From: an uncultured Bifidobacterium sp.
Lineage (GTDB): Bacteria > Actinomycetota > Actinomycetes > Actinomycetales > Bifidobacteriaceae
Assembly: GCF_949292005.1 (NCBI RefSeq)
Contig: NZ_CASEXV010000029.1
Coordinates: forward strand, 1-64,000
Length of the DNA stretch: 64,000 bases
Direction: 5' to 3'
The position numbers and the translations under genes were made by a program. The notes below the pieces were generated by a model. It did no database searches. It was not told the origin of the DNA and was given only the letters and a program-made list of their open reading frames with translations. This document shows positions 45,611 through 54,168 of this stretch, one piece after another (position 1 is the first letter of the stretch; each line of letters opens with the position of its first letter).

Positions 45611-46855
45611 ATGACCTCACATCTTGTGCACACAGGCAGGTCCTTCGACGACCACCCATTGGGATTCTCCACACGAACCATTCATGTCGGCAACGGCGTC
45701 GACGCGGAAACGGGGGCCATCCGCAGGCCTCTGACCTTCGCCAACGCCTACGCCCTCCCCTACGACCCCTCGGATATCAATTGGTCCTCCTCCGACGTCA
45801 ATCTCTACGCCAGAAACGGCCATCCGAACCAGCGCTATCTGGAAAGGAAACTTTCCAACCTCGAGGGATCCGAGGACAGCGTGGTTCTCGCGTCCGGCGT
45901 CGCGGCGCTGTCCGCCACCTTCACGACGTTCCTCAACGCCGGCGACCACGCCGTCTTCTCCGACAGCACCTATATAGCCGCCTACAGGCTCCTCCACCAG
46001 ATCCTTCCGGAGAAATACTCGATCCGCACCAGCATGGTGGACTCGTCCGACGTCAACGCCGTCGCATCAGCCATCGAGGCTGATACGAAACTCGTCCACA
46101 TCGAGACTCCTGCCAACCCGACGCTGAAGGTCACCGACATCGCGGCGGTATCCGCCGTCATCCGCGACGCGGAGCGCCGTTACGGGCACGAGATCCTCCT
46201 CAGCGTCGACAACACCTTCAACAGCCCCTACAACGTGCGCCCTCTCGAACTCGGCGCGGACATCGTCATCGAAAGCCTGACCAAATACATCAATGGACAC
46301 GGCGACGCGCTGGGAGGCGTCGTCGCCACGACGAAGGAGCGGACCGACCTCATCAGATACACCTATCAGGTGAACTACGGCGGCGTGATCAGCCCGTTCA
46401 ACGCATGGCTCATCAATCGGGGAACAAGCACGTTGGCTCTTCGGATGCGCCAGCACAACGCGTCGGCCCTAGCCGTGGCCAAACATCTCGAAGGCCTCGA
46501 CGAGGTCCGCTTTGTGGCCTACCCGGGTTTGGAGAGCCATCCGGGACATGATGTGGCCCAATCCCAGCTCGCCACTGAGACGTCCGGCTTCGGAGGAGTC
46601 CTGAGCTTCGGATTGGACACCGACCATGACGGACACAACCGCTTCGTCTCCAACCTGAACGTGATCACCTCGGCGGTCTCGCTGGGGCACGATGAAAGCC
46701 TCATCGTCTTCCTCGGCGAGGACGATGAAAGGCAGTATCTGTATCCTCCACGCTTCCATCGTGGATTCCTGCGGCTTGCCGTGGGTCTGGAGGATCCGGA
46801 CGACATCATCCGCGACATCGACAACGCCATAGCGCAGTCACATCTTTCCGACTGA
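45611..46855 (+). CDS. PLP trans-sulfuration enzyme (CGS / methionine gamma-lyase family)
   Basis: A 414-residue Cys/Met metabolism PLP enzyme. Visible are STRTIHVGNG, YARNGHPNQRYLERKLSNLEG, the SGVAALSATF phosphate-binding part, IETPANPTLKVTDI, VDNTFNSP and the PLP lysine Lys225 in ESLTKYINGHGDALGG. The family includes cystathionine gamma-synthase, cystathionine and methionine lyases and acylhomoserine sulfhydrylases. By eye these cannot be told apart, and no partner gene helps. It diverges from the hisC-like gene across 149 bases and is followed by two hairpins. Confidence 0.85.
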   Translation: MTSHLVHTGRSFDDHPLGFSTRTIHVGNGVDAETGAIRRPLTFANAYALPYDPSDINWSSSDVNLYARNGHPNQRYLERKLSNLEGSEDSVVLASGVAALSATFTTFLNAGDHAVFSDSTYIAAYRLLHQILPEKYSIRTSMVDSSDVNAVASAIEADTKLVHIETPANPTLKVTDIAAVSAVIRDAERRYGHEILLSVDNTFNSPYNVRPLELGADIVIESLTKYINGHGDALGGVVATTKERTDLIRYTYQVNYGGVISPFNAWLINRGTSTLALRMRQHNASALAVAKHLEGLDEVRFVAYPGLESHPGHDVAQSQLATETSGFGGVLSFGLDTDHDGHNRFVSNLNVITSAVSLGHDESLIVFLGEDDERQYLYPPRFHRGFLRLAVGLEDPDDIIRDIDNAIAQSHLSD

Positions 46856-46899
46856 GGCCTTGTCTGGTTGCAACCACACGGTGTTGTAACCACAAGGCC
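46856..46899 (+). terminator. long hairpin directly at the stop codon
   Basis: GGCCTTGT starts on the base after the TGA and pairs with ACAAGGCC. Inside, GGTTGCAAC pairs with GTTGTAACC through one wobble pair. No T-run follows, and a stronger terminator lies 50 bases on. Confidence 0.55.
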
Positions 46900-46950
46900 G
46901 CCACCGCGACATACGGATGGATACACAAGGAGAACGGACACAATAGAAAA

Positions 46951-46990
46951 CCCCGGGGGCTAACGGAATTCATTCCGTTAGCCCCCGGGG
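46951..46990. terminator. bidirectional terminator, trans-sulfuration gene / groES
   Basis: A perfect stem of 19 bases starts CCCCGGGGGCTAACGG, with AAAA before it and TTT after it. It therefore works for the plus-strand gene on the left and for groES on the right. Confidence 0.88.
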
Positions 46991-47012
46991 TTTGAAATAT
47001 CAGTCGGGCGTA

Positions 47013-47306
47013 TCAGTTGAGAATGGCCAGAACGTCCCTCGCGGCGACGATCAGATAATCCTCGCCCTTGTAATGGACCTCGGTGCCGCCGTACTTGGAG
47101 TACAGAACCTTGTCACCGACCTTGACATCGACTGGGATGCGCTTGCCGTCGTCATCACGACGTCCCGGACCGACGGCAAGGACCTCGCCCTGCTGGGGCT
47201 TCTCCTTGGCGTTGTCGGGGATGAACAGACCCGATGCGGTCTTCTCCTCGGCCTCGGCCTGCTTGACGATGATCTTGTCTTCCAACGGTGTGAGTGAGAT
47301 CGACAC
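47013..47306 (-). CDS. groES: co-chaperonin GroES
   Basis: GroES is the heptameric lid of the GroEL folding chamber. The 97 residues start [23 protein letters not shown], with the mobile loop [15 protein letters not shown] near 22-36 and the ending [14 protein letters not shown]. The start is GTG with a strong AGGAGG six bases upstream. It is not followed by groEL, which in bifidobacteria lies elsewhere. A CIRCE operator and promoter lie 105-147 bases upstream. Confidence 0.97.
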   Translation of the reverse strand: MSISLTPLEDKIIVKQAEAEEKTASGLFIPDNAKEKPQQGEVLAVGPGRRDDDGKRIPVDVKVGDKVLYSKYGGTEVHYKGEDYLIVAARDVLAILN

Positions 47307-47411
47307 TGTGGACCTCCTCTTTCTGATTAAGAGAAATAGATAATGCCCGCGACGAAACGCAACCCCGTGGCTGACGATCACGATTGACCGCGTTCCTTCG
47401 CGCTGGCACTC

Positions 47412-47441
47412 ATAGTAGCGCGATTGCTAGCACTCTGCCAA
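47412..47441 (-). promoter_or_regulatory. groES promoter
   Basis: TTGGCA (47436-47441) and TACTAT (47412-47417) on the minus strand, 18 bases apart. The -35 box falls in the spacer of the CIRCE element, so bound HrcA would block RNA polymerase. Confidence 0.65.
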
Positions 47442-47453
47442 CTCGAGTGCTAA
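47427..47453 (-). promoter_or_regulatory. CIRCE element (HrcA operator) of groES
   Basis: CTAGCACTC-N9-GAGTGCTAA matches the CIRCE consensus TTAGCACTC-N9-GAGTGCTAA in 17 of 18 positions. HrcA bound here represses chaperone genes in the absence of heat stress. Confidence 0.93.
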
Positions 47454-47491
47454 CGCTGTGAGTGAAACCCATGCGCCGAAACGCGGATCAC

Positions 47492-48493
47492 TCATTTGGA
47501 TCTGCGCGCCAGAATCGACTCGATTCCCGTTCCCAACGATTCAGCGGTCGGCTCGGGCGCATCGACATCCGCATCAAGCTCGCCCTCATGGAACCCCGCG
47601 GCAGTCTGGTGATCCGCCTGGGGAACCGCCTTGGCAACCTGCCGTGTGGATTGAATCTCGCGGCTTTCGGGACCATCCACGCGAACCACGTCGGCTTCGG
47701 CAGTTCCCAGAGAGAACGAGATCAAATCCTGTTCGACGACCTCGGCCAGGGAATCCGACTCGGGAACCGCCTCGACCGCGACTGATTCGGCCGCCGCCGC
47801 CTCGGACCGATTCTTCTCCCCATCGGACCGCGCCACCTCCCGATCACGATCGGCGCGGGCGCGGTTCAACGCCTGGCGGATCTGCCGGGCCTCCAAAACA
47901 TCGGTCGGGGTCTCGTCGCGGGACACCGTTGCGTCAGGAACATCCCGAGGACCCGACACGGCTTGTGACCGCGCGGACCCACTCGGGGACGCGGACCGCT
48001 CCGAAGACGTGTGCGACACGTTGGTCCGGGCGACCATACGCTCCCATTCACGCGCGTGGGCCGAGACGCGGGCGCCCATCCCGAGGACCGCCAGACATGG
48101 AGCAAAAGCCACAAGCGACCACCACAGCGATATGTGCAACGCCGCGAGCGCCACAAGCGCAACCACTCCAACAGCCAGAAGAGACAGGACAAGAATCCTC
48201 CGTCGACGAGCCGCCTCGCGCCGCATACGACGCACTTGGACGATTCGTGATCTCGTCAACCGTGACGAGGCAGTCCCTGGCTGCATCAGCACCCCTTTCA
48301 CCGTTGGAGTCACCCCATCGGAGAACCGCGTCCCGTCGGAACCATCAATCAGATGCAGCGACGGGGAATGCCGGTCCTGTCGGTGTTCGGTCACCTTTCT
48401 CATGCTGTCCCCGGTCCGTCGAGGAAGCCACACAACGACCATGATGACGATAACGAGAAGCACTATGGCAGTGCTCACCCATTCATCACCCAT
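47492..48493 (-). CDS. SepX/GlpR-like membrane protein
   Basis: A 333-residue membrane protein of no catalytic family. Residues about 6-22 are one hydrophobic helix (VSTAIVLLVIVIMVVVWLP). A basic region with RSRIVQVRRMRREAARRRRILVL precedes two further helices (about 104-145, VLSLLAVGVVALVALAALHISLWW and VAFAPCLAVLGMGA). The last 180 residues are charged and probably disordered. This topology and the position beside the 5-formyl-THF cyclo-ligase and FmdB genes match actinobacterial SepX/GlpR, a divisome-linked protein. The call rests on context and topology, not on clear sequence identity. It diverges from the cyclo-ligase across 162 bases. Confidence 0.6.
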   Translation of the reverse strand: MGDEWVSTAIVLLVIVIMVVVWLPRRTGDSMRKVTEHRQDRHSPSLHLIDGSDGTRFSDGVTPTVKGVLMQPGTASSRLTRSRIVQVRRMRREAARRRRILVLSLLAVGVVALVALAALHISLWWSLVAFAPCLAVLGMGARVSAHAREWERMVARTNVSHTSSERSASPSGSARSQAVSGPRDVPDATVSRDETPTDVLEARQIRQALNRARADRDREVARSDGEKNRSEAAAAESVAVEAVPESDSLAEVVEQDLISFSLGTAEADVVRVDGPESREIQSTRQVAKAVPQADHQTAAGFHEGELDADVDAPEPTAESLGTGIESILARRSK

Positions 48494-48655
48494 AAGTCCC
48501 AAGGATAGAAGACTCCTGGACGGCTCACGACGGCGCGCCGGGGTGTGTCGGAACATCCTGACGTGCGACAGTGTCTTGCGACGGAGCGTGGCGGCCGTTC
48601 CCATCCTCCGAACCAGCCCATGCCGACGCGGCCGCACAGCTGCTAGAACTGAGGA

Positions 48656-49276
48656 ATGACCTCCCCCTCAGCAGTCAAGACGACGATGAGACGCGCCGCG
48701 ATCGCGCGCAGGCGGCGGATTCCCCAGAAAAGCCTCATCGAGGCCGGTGAATCCCTCGCCACCGTGGTCATGTCGACGATTCCGCCGCTAACCCCACGCG
48801 ACATCGTGGCGGCCTATGTGTCGATGGGTACGGAGATTCCCACGCATCCCACTCTCAAGGCCCTTCTCGACACAGGCGCCACGCTTCTCGTCCCCCGTCT
48901 GGGTTCAGGCGAACACGACGACGTGGGATGGGGGCGGCTTGAGAGCATAGACGATCTGCGGCACCCACAGGGGCGCCCCCGTCCGTCCGGATATCCCGAT
49001 GAGCCACCGGGAGAGCGCCTGGGTGTCAACGCACTGAGATCCGCATCCTTCGTCCTTGTTCCGGCTTTCGCGGTGGATTCCGCGGGAAACCGCTTGGGTC
49101 GCGGCGGCGGGTGGTATGACAGGGCATTGAGATATGTCCCTCCAGCGACCCCAATAGCCGCGGTGTGCTGGCCTTGGGAGCTCGTCTCCGCGCCGCTGCC
49201 CGCCGAAAATCACGACATGCGTGTGACGATTGCGGTGACCCCCGAGGGATGCGCCGGTTTCGACAATCCGGCCTAA
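48656..49276 (+). CDS. 5-formyltetrahydrofolate cyclo-ligase
   Basis: This enzyme uses ATP to turn 5-formyl-THF into 5,10-methenyl-THF, returning stored folate to one-carbon metabolism. The 206 residues include the N-terminal RRAAIARRRRIPQKS, VAAYVSMGTEIPTHPTLKALL, LVPAFAVDSAGNRLGRGGGWYDRAL with the ATP-loop glycines, and the closing HDMRVTIAVTPEG. It starts the plus-strand run with fmdB and the SAF gene. Confidence 0.93.
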   Translation: MTSPSAVKTTMRRAAIARRRRIPQKSLIEAGESLATVVMSTIPPLTPRDIVAAYVSMGTEIPTHPTLKALLDTGATLLVPRLGSGEHDDVGWGRLESIDDLRHPQGRPRPSGYPDEPPGERLGVNALRSASFVLVPAFAVDSAGNRLGRGGGWYDRALRYVPPATPIAAVCWPWELVSAPLPAENHDMRVTIAVTPEGCAGFDNPA

Positions 49277-49401
49277 GCGGATCGCGGATCCCACACCTGC
49301 GTATATTCTCTTCACGATATGTGAAAAGATTGCGGTTCACTGCCTCGTATTAGGATGAGGGCATATTGATTCACGACCCACAATGGCCCGGAGGTATGGC
49401 G

Positions 49402-49593
49402 TTGCCCACTTATCATTATCGCTGCAAAAACTGTGGATACGATTTCACCATGTACCAGTCGTTCGAGGACGACCCTGTGACCGTCTGTCCCACATGCCAC
49501 GAGCCGCAGGTCCGCAAGGTGTTCTCCGCCGTTCCAATCGAATTCAAGGGACACGGCTTCTATCACACGGATAGCGCCGGTTCGTCGAAATGA
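49402..49593 (+). CDS. FmdB-type zinc ribbon protein
   Basis: A 63-residue regulator-like protein with Cys-Lys-Asn-Cys and Cys-Pro-Thr-Cys pairs around residues 7-35 and the family ending EFKGHGFYHTD. The start is taken as TTG, giving the usual MPTYHYRCKNCG beginning, because GGAGG lies seven bases before it. The ATG two codons upstream overlaps that site too closely. Members of this family may act in redox or stress control in actinobacteria; the exact role is unknown. Confidence 0.85.
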   Translation: MPTYHYRCKNCGYDFTMYQSFEDDPVTVCPTCHEPQVRKVFSAVPIEFKGHGFYHTDSAGSSK

Positions 49594-49655
49594 GCGAGCG
49601 GGCCGCAGCCTTTGCTCCACATTGGTCGGAGACGTGACGTCCCCTTGACATCAGG

Positions 49656-49685
49656 GGTCACCATGGATTCATGGTGACCTTTTTT
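49656..49685 (+). terminator. terminator after fmdB
   Basis: GGTCACCATG pairs with CATGGTGACC around GATT, followed by six T. It lies 62 bases past the fmdB stop. Its right arm contains the first ATG of the SAF-domain frame. Confidence 0.85.
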
Positions 49686-50312
49686 CATATCCCGTGGCTC
49701 TTTCAACGTCCTTTGTCGCGGCAGTCTCTGGCCAGACGCCGACGTCTACGCGCCATCCGTCGCGCCCTGTCTGCGGTCGGGGTGCCGTTGCTCCTCATCG
49801 GGCTCGCAACCGCATTGGTCGATGGCACCACAACGACTGTGATCGTTGCCGCAAGGGCCATATCCGCGGGGAGAGTGCTGTCGGAGAAGGACCTTGACGC
49901 CCGGAGCGTACCGAAGAACAGCTCTTTGGGAGGGGTGTTCTCTGACGCTGGCGCGCTCGTCAATCGTGTCATCACCGTGGATGCGAACCCCGGCGATGTC
50001 CTCTCCCGCTCGATGATCACGTCGGCCGCCGCGCCCTCCCACTATTCGACGATTGAGGTGCCGGTCATCGGCGAGCCCCAGGGGAACCCCATAGGGCGCC
50101 ACGTCTCGCTGGCCACGGACGGCGAATGCGACGGATCGGAGCGAACGACGGACGGACTCTGCGTCATCAGCTCCGACTCCGTCATCCTTTCGGCTCCGCG
50201 AGATGTGAATGGGACGACGACGCTGTCATGCGCCATGTCCGGCTCGGACGCGTTACGCGTCTCGCGCGCAGTCCGCGAGTCCCCACTCGTCATCGTTATG
50301 AGCGCCGATTGA
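49671..50312 (+). CDS. SAF-domain membrane-anchored protein
   Basis: The 213 residues have a basic N-tail (RRRRLRAIRRAL), a hydrophobic helix at about 34-50 (AVGVPLLLIGLATALV) and then a SAF domain starting TVIVAARAISAGRVLSEKDLDARSVP. SAF domains occur in CpaB/RcpC pilus proteins and in flagellar chaperones. In this actinobacterial gene order the function is unknown, and an outward-facing domain is inferred. The first ATG sits in a terminator stem, so translation may begin at a later codon such as the TTG at 49713. Its 3' end overlaps the convergent small gene by 17 bases. Confidence 0.75.
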   Translation: MVTFFHIPWLFQRPLSRQSLARRRRLRAIRRALSAVGVPLLLIGLATALVDGTTTTVIVAARAISAGRVLSEKDLDARSVPKNSSLGGVFSDAGALVNRVITVDANPGDVLSRSMITSAAAPSHYSTIEVPVIGEPQGNPIGRHVSLATDGECDGSERTTDGLCVISSDSVILSAPRDVNGTTTLSCAMSGSDALRVSRAVRESPLVIVMSAD

Positions 50313-50532
50313 ACACCGCCCAGTGCGGGGGGAGCTCCCGGAGTATCCGCTCGTCATCGTCCCGGTTGACGGATTCCTTGGTGATGGCGCGTCCATCATC
50401 GTCGATACCGCGACGGCTCCACGAACGATCGTCCCCATCACCTGTCTCCGTGCCGACGCGCACCACGCGGCCATGACCGCCCCGCGGGGTGCGGCGCGTG
50501 GAATCGTAGGAGTCCCGTCCGGCTTGGACCAT
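50296..50532 (-). CDS. small basic hypothetical protein
   Basis: A possible 78-residue protein rich in Arg and Asp, starting MVQAGRDSYDSTRRTPRGG and ending LRELPPHWAVFNRRS. Its ATG overlaps the stop of the large helicase-like gene by one base (TGATG), the mark of translational coupling. It runs into the convergent SAF gene. The polar middle looks disordered, and only the end looks foldable. It could be a genuine third gene of the FHA unit or chance. Confidence 0.5.
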   Translation of the reverse strand: MVQAGRDSYDSTRRTPRGGHGRVVRVGTETGDGDDRSWSRRGIDDDGRAITKESVNRDDDERILRELPPHWAVFNRRS

Positions 50533-53500
50533 CAGTGTCCCGCCGTTCCGCCGCGGCCGGAGACCTCACCCAAACGGGTGATGATGCGCTCCACCTCCTT
50601 GTCCGGATTCACAAACGCCGCGACGCTCCAGACAGTGAGAACGGACCATCCAAGGGACTCCAGCTCACGGGCGATGGCCCTATGCCGGACACGCGTCGAT
50701 TGCACGCCCATGAACACGGCATCGTCGGTCATGATGGCGACGGTATACGGGCGCCCCGGAAGTCCCACAACCAGCGGTATCCTCGCCCCGCCCGCAGACC
50801 CGTAGTCGACGGCGGCGGCCACTCCACGCGATGTCAGTCGCGCCGCGAGATCCTCCAACAGGACATCCCCTCCGCCCGCGCGGGCGGAGGACTCGTCCTC
50901 GGCCTCCCCATCGCGCAACGTCTCGCCCCACTGCAAAAGCCTTTTGAGCAGCCGCGGCCCCGGCTGATGAAGCCGGCTGTCGTCAAGGTCCTCGGACCCG
51001 AAGGCCGCCGTGATGTCGACGTTCCGCCGTCCCAGCGCGCACGCGTCGAGAAGGAGACGGTCGCCATGCTCCCCCTCCAGACTGCCGAATTGCTGCAGCA
51101 ACCGTCCATGCGCCGTTTTCGCATAGCACAGCGACACGATGACATCGACGCCAACCGCTCCGCAGACCTCCGATATGTCCACGATCCGCACATGCCGAAG
51201 AAAGCGTGTGCGCGCCTTGTCACGGACGGCCACCGACTTGAGCTCGGCCCCAAGCCTGTCCCTGAACGCCTTCGTCAGGGCAACGACGGTGAGTATGTAA
51301 TCTGCGGGGACAACGGTGAAGGATTTGGACCGCTCAAGAATGAGATGGACCACCTCATCGATCTCCGGTTGGCTGCTTTCCACAAGTCCGGTCGACATGA
51401 CGGGGGCACCTGTGGCCTCGACGCGATGAAGCCTCACCTTGCCACGGTACGGCCCGCACACGGGATCCTGCCGCAGCTCGCCATAACCGTTCTCCTCGAG
51501 GAACCGCGCCAGACGAGGATCCCTGCATGTCCCGGCGGGCGGGCATTTGACACTCGGAAGCATTGATACCAGCGACGCCACGGCGGGAGACGTGACGGTG
51601 GCCGCATGGGCGATCACGACCACCTGACGAGCACGGGCGAGAACGGACAGCAGCTCAAGCGATGGCATATGCGCGCCCGAATCAACTATCGCCAGATCGG
51701 CCATGGGCTCCATAGACGTCGAAGCAACCACGGAGGCCGCGGTTCCCACGACAACAGGCTTGGCTGCCGCGACGATCTGCGGATACCGTGACCTGAATGC
51801 GGAGAACGGGACATGGCTCCCACCGGCGAGAAGCGTATGAAGCTGGTTGGACTCCTTGGCGTGGGCAAACAGGAGATCGCACAAACGGCGCACGGACTCC
51901 TGGCGCACCATCGGCCCTATCGCACGGATATGATCGGCATCCACCTGCGAGAACCGTTCTGCCGCCGACCGCATCGCCATGCCATCCTGATTGGATATGA
52001 TCGCCGAGGAATGCACGATGTCCTCGAAAACGGTCGTCCACCACGCCAGGCGAAGCTCGCCGTCCACGTCCCGTGGGTCGACCCGGCGCTCGCGGAAATC
52101 GGAGACAAGCGCCGACAGCCCCGCTTGGGAGAACTCCCTTTCCAGAACCCATCGTCCCGGAAGCGTATCCAAGGCATGCTGGTCTGCATGGAGGGATTTA
52201 AGCCTGTCCTCCAAATCGACGAACGACAGGCCACCGAGGTCCCCACCGGCCATCGTCGTTCCAAGAACGGACCCCAACGATGTCAAACCACTGGCAAGCC
52301 CATCCGCCTGAGTGACGATGTCGTCGAGCTTCCCCGGAAGGACCGGCCAACCACCGTGGGGAACAAGCTCACGCCACTGCTTGGCCTGCTTGGCGACGAC
52401 GATCAGCGCCTTGTGCAGGCTTTCGATCTGGGCGCCCGCGCGCAGAAGGCCTCTGGCCTCCTTCGTCCGGCGCCTGCGCTCCCAGAACCCCATCGTGGTC
52501 CCTTCGGCCTTGCGCTCCTCCTTCGGCTTCGTCGCCTCGATCATGGCCGTTATGTCACGTTCGAATATCTGCGGCTGGAAAACGTTCAGCACCAGACGAA
52601 GGTTCCGAAGAACCGCCACCTGCGCCTCCCACTCGTCAGCCGTCTGTGGAATCGGGAAACCACATGCCTGAACGGTGGACGCGATATGGGCACGAGTCGC
52701 CGGGAGCGTGTTTCTCAGAAGATCGTCGATCCTGCGGTACACCGACACCGCCTGCTCCTCGGATTCGATCGATGCGCCGAACCACGGGGTATCCTGCGGA
52801 CCCACACGGTACTCTCCCAACTCCCCCGCACGCCTCAGTTTGTCCGACCATTCATCGATATGACCGGACAACGCCGCCGCGCAGTCCGGCGACAACCTCA
52901 CCCGGGTGCTGGGATGCGTGGGCAACGCGGCGATGGCCGCAAGATGCTCCATGGTCTCATACGCCGACACACCCCATCTGTTCGACGTCCCATGCAGATC
53001 GCCAAGATACCGGGTCAACCGGGACCTGACTCCCACCAACTCATCGGCCAGACGGTTGAAATCCGAAGTCGCAGCACCCTCTTGGAAACCGACCGCGGCG
53101 ATAAGCTGCTGGTCCACATCCTTAGCGGGATTATCGTCGGCAAGATCCAAAATCAGCGCGCCAAGATCAAGCCGCTCCATAACCTTACGGAATCGACGCC
53201 GCTGCTCGGTCACGCCGGACACATACAGGACGGTCCTCCCCTCGGCTACGCAGCGCGAGGCTATGGCCGCGGACTGCAGCGCCGTGTCGGACCCATCGGC
53301 GGCGTCGATGAGCAACGATCGCCCCGAGGCCGCGACGTCGGCCGCGTATCTGATCACGTTGTCGACATCACCAGCCGCGAACTCACCGTGCGGATCGGCG
53401 TCAAAAGGACTGTACTCGGGCATCGTCTCGCCCTTGAGCGCGGTCATCGCGTCCACGTCGCCGGACAACGCGTCGAGAACGGTGTTCCCCGTTCCGCCGG

Positions 53501-54161
53501 ATGCCATCCGATCGATCATCCGACGGCTCTCCAGTAGATACAGCGCGGACGCCTCCATGAAACATCCGAGAATGATATGACGCTCGATGTCGAAATCCGC
53601 AATCGTCGAACCGACCGCATCGACTATGGCGTCAAATAGCGCGGACGTCTGTGGTCCGTTCTTTCCATACTGCGCCACGTCAAGAAGCTCGTCCTCGTGG
53701 AGCTGGACATCCTCCTGCCGCATCAGGGACACAAAGGAATGGTTCAGTGCGGCCGGGCCGACCATCGAGATCACGGCGTCCGTGCAATCACCGTCGGCCT
53801 GCCGTGTGACATCGATGGGATACAGGAGGACCGGAACCGATCTGCCCTTCCATGACGCCAGGCCGACGACCAATGAGACCTGGGAGATTCCACCCGCACG
53901 ATCCTTCGCCGCGCGATCGTCAAGAACCCTCTCAAGCCTGCGTCCGGCGGCGCGAAGCGTTCCCGGATCGCGGAACAACGATGTCAACGGGGCGCGTCCC
54001 GATGCGAACAACTGGGCGATTCCCGATGGATGGCCGTGTGTGATGTCAAGCCGTGCGGGAAGCTTCGCGATGTCATCTAACGGGGATGGGCCAAGGCCCT
54101 CCTGATATTCGGACCTCCACCTGCGGATGCCCTCGAGTGACGTGCGTTGCACTGCGCTCAT
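50532..54161 (-). CDS. degenerate SF1 helicase / endonuclease-fold protein
   Basis: A 1209-residue protein with the layout of large actinobacterial SF1 helicase-like proteins ending in a Vsr/restriction-nuclease-like fold. Where Walker A should lie (about 283-296) it reads LLIDAADGSDTALQ, without the GKT lysine. Where Walker B should lie (about 815-825) it reads DLAIVDSGAHMP, without DE. The C-terminal domain (about 1100-1195) keeps the end block LESLGWSVLTVWSVAAFVNP but shows no D-ExK site. It is probably a scaffold rather than an enzyme. It follows the FHA gene by seven bases and precedes the small coupled gene. Confidence 0.75.
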   Translation of the reverse strand: MSAVQRTSLEGIRRWRSEYQEGLGPSPLDDIAKLPARLDITHGHPSGIAQLFASGRAPLTSLFRDPGTLRAAGRRLERVLDDRAAKDRAGGISQVSLVVGLASWKGRSVPVLLYPIDVTRQADGDCTDAVISMVGPAALNHSFVSLMRQEDVQLHEDELLDVAQYGKNGPQTSALFDAIVDAVGSTIADFDIERHIILGCFMEASALYLLESRRMIDRMASGGTGNTVLDALSGDVDAMTALKGETMPEYSPFDADPHGEFAAGDVDNVIRYAADVAASGRSLLIDAADGSDTALQSAAIASRCVAEGRTVLYVSGVTEQRRRFRKVMERLDLGALILDLADDNPAKDVDQQLIAAVGFQEGAATSDFNRLADELVGVRSRLTRYLGDLHGTSNRWGVSAYETMEHLAAIAALPTHPSTRVRLSPDCAAALSGHIDEWSDKLRRAGELGEYRVGPQDTPWFGASIESEEQAVSVYRRIDDLLRNTLPATRAHIASTVQACGFPIPQTADEWEAQVAVLRNLRLVLNVFQPQIFERDITAMIEATKPKEERKAEGTTMGFWERRRRTKEARGLLRAGAQIESLHKALIVVAKQAKQWRELVPHGGWPVLPGKLDDIVTQADGLASGLTSLGSVLGTTMAGGDLGGLSFVDLEDRLKSLHADQHALDTLPGRWVLEREFSQAGLSALVSDFRERRVDPRDVDGELRLAWWTTVFEDIVHSSAIISNQDGMAMRSAAERFSQVDADHIRAIGPMVRQESVRRLCDLLFAHAKESNQLHTLLAGGSHVPFSAFRSRYPQIVAAAKPVVVGTAASVVASTSMEPMADLAIVDSGAHMPSLELLSVLARARQVVVIAHAATVTSPAVASLVSMLPSVKCPPAGTCRDPRLARFLEENGYGELRQDPVCGPYRGKVRLHRVEATGAPVMSTGLVESSQPEIDEVVHLILERSKSFTVVPADYILTVVALTKAFRDRLGAELKSVAVRDKARTRFLRHVRIVDISEVCGAVGVDVIVSLCYAKTAHGRLLQQFGSLEGEHGDRLLLDACALGRRNVDITAAFGSEDLDDSRLHQPGPRLLKRLLQWGETLRDGEAEDESSARAGGGDVLLEDLAARLTSRGVAAAVDYGSAGGARIPLVVGLPGRPYTVAIMTDDAVFMGVQSTRVRHRAIARELESLGWSVLTVWSVAAFVNPDKEVERIITRLGEVSGRGGTAGH

Positions 54162-54168
54162 GTCAGAC

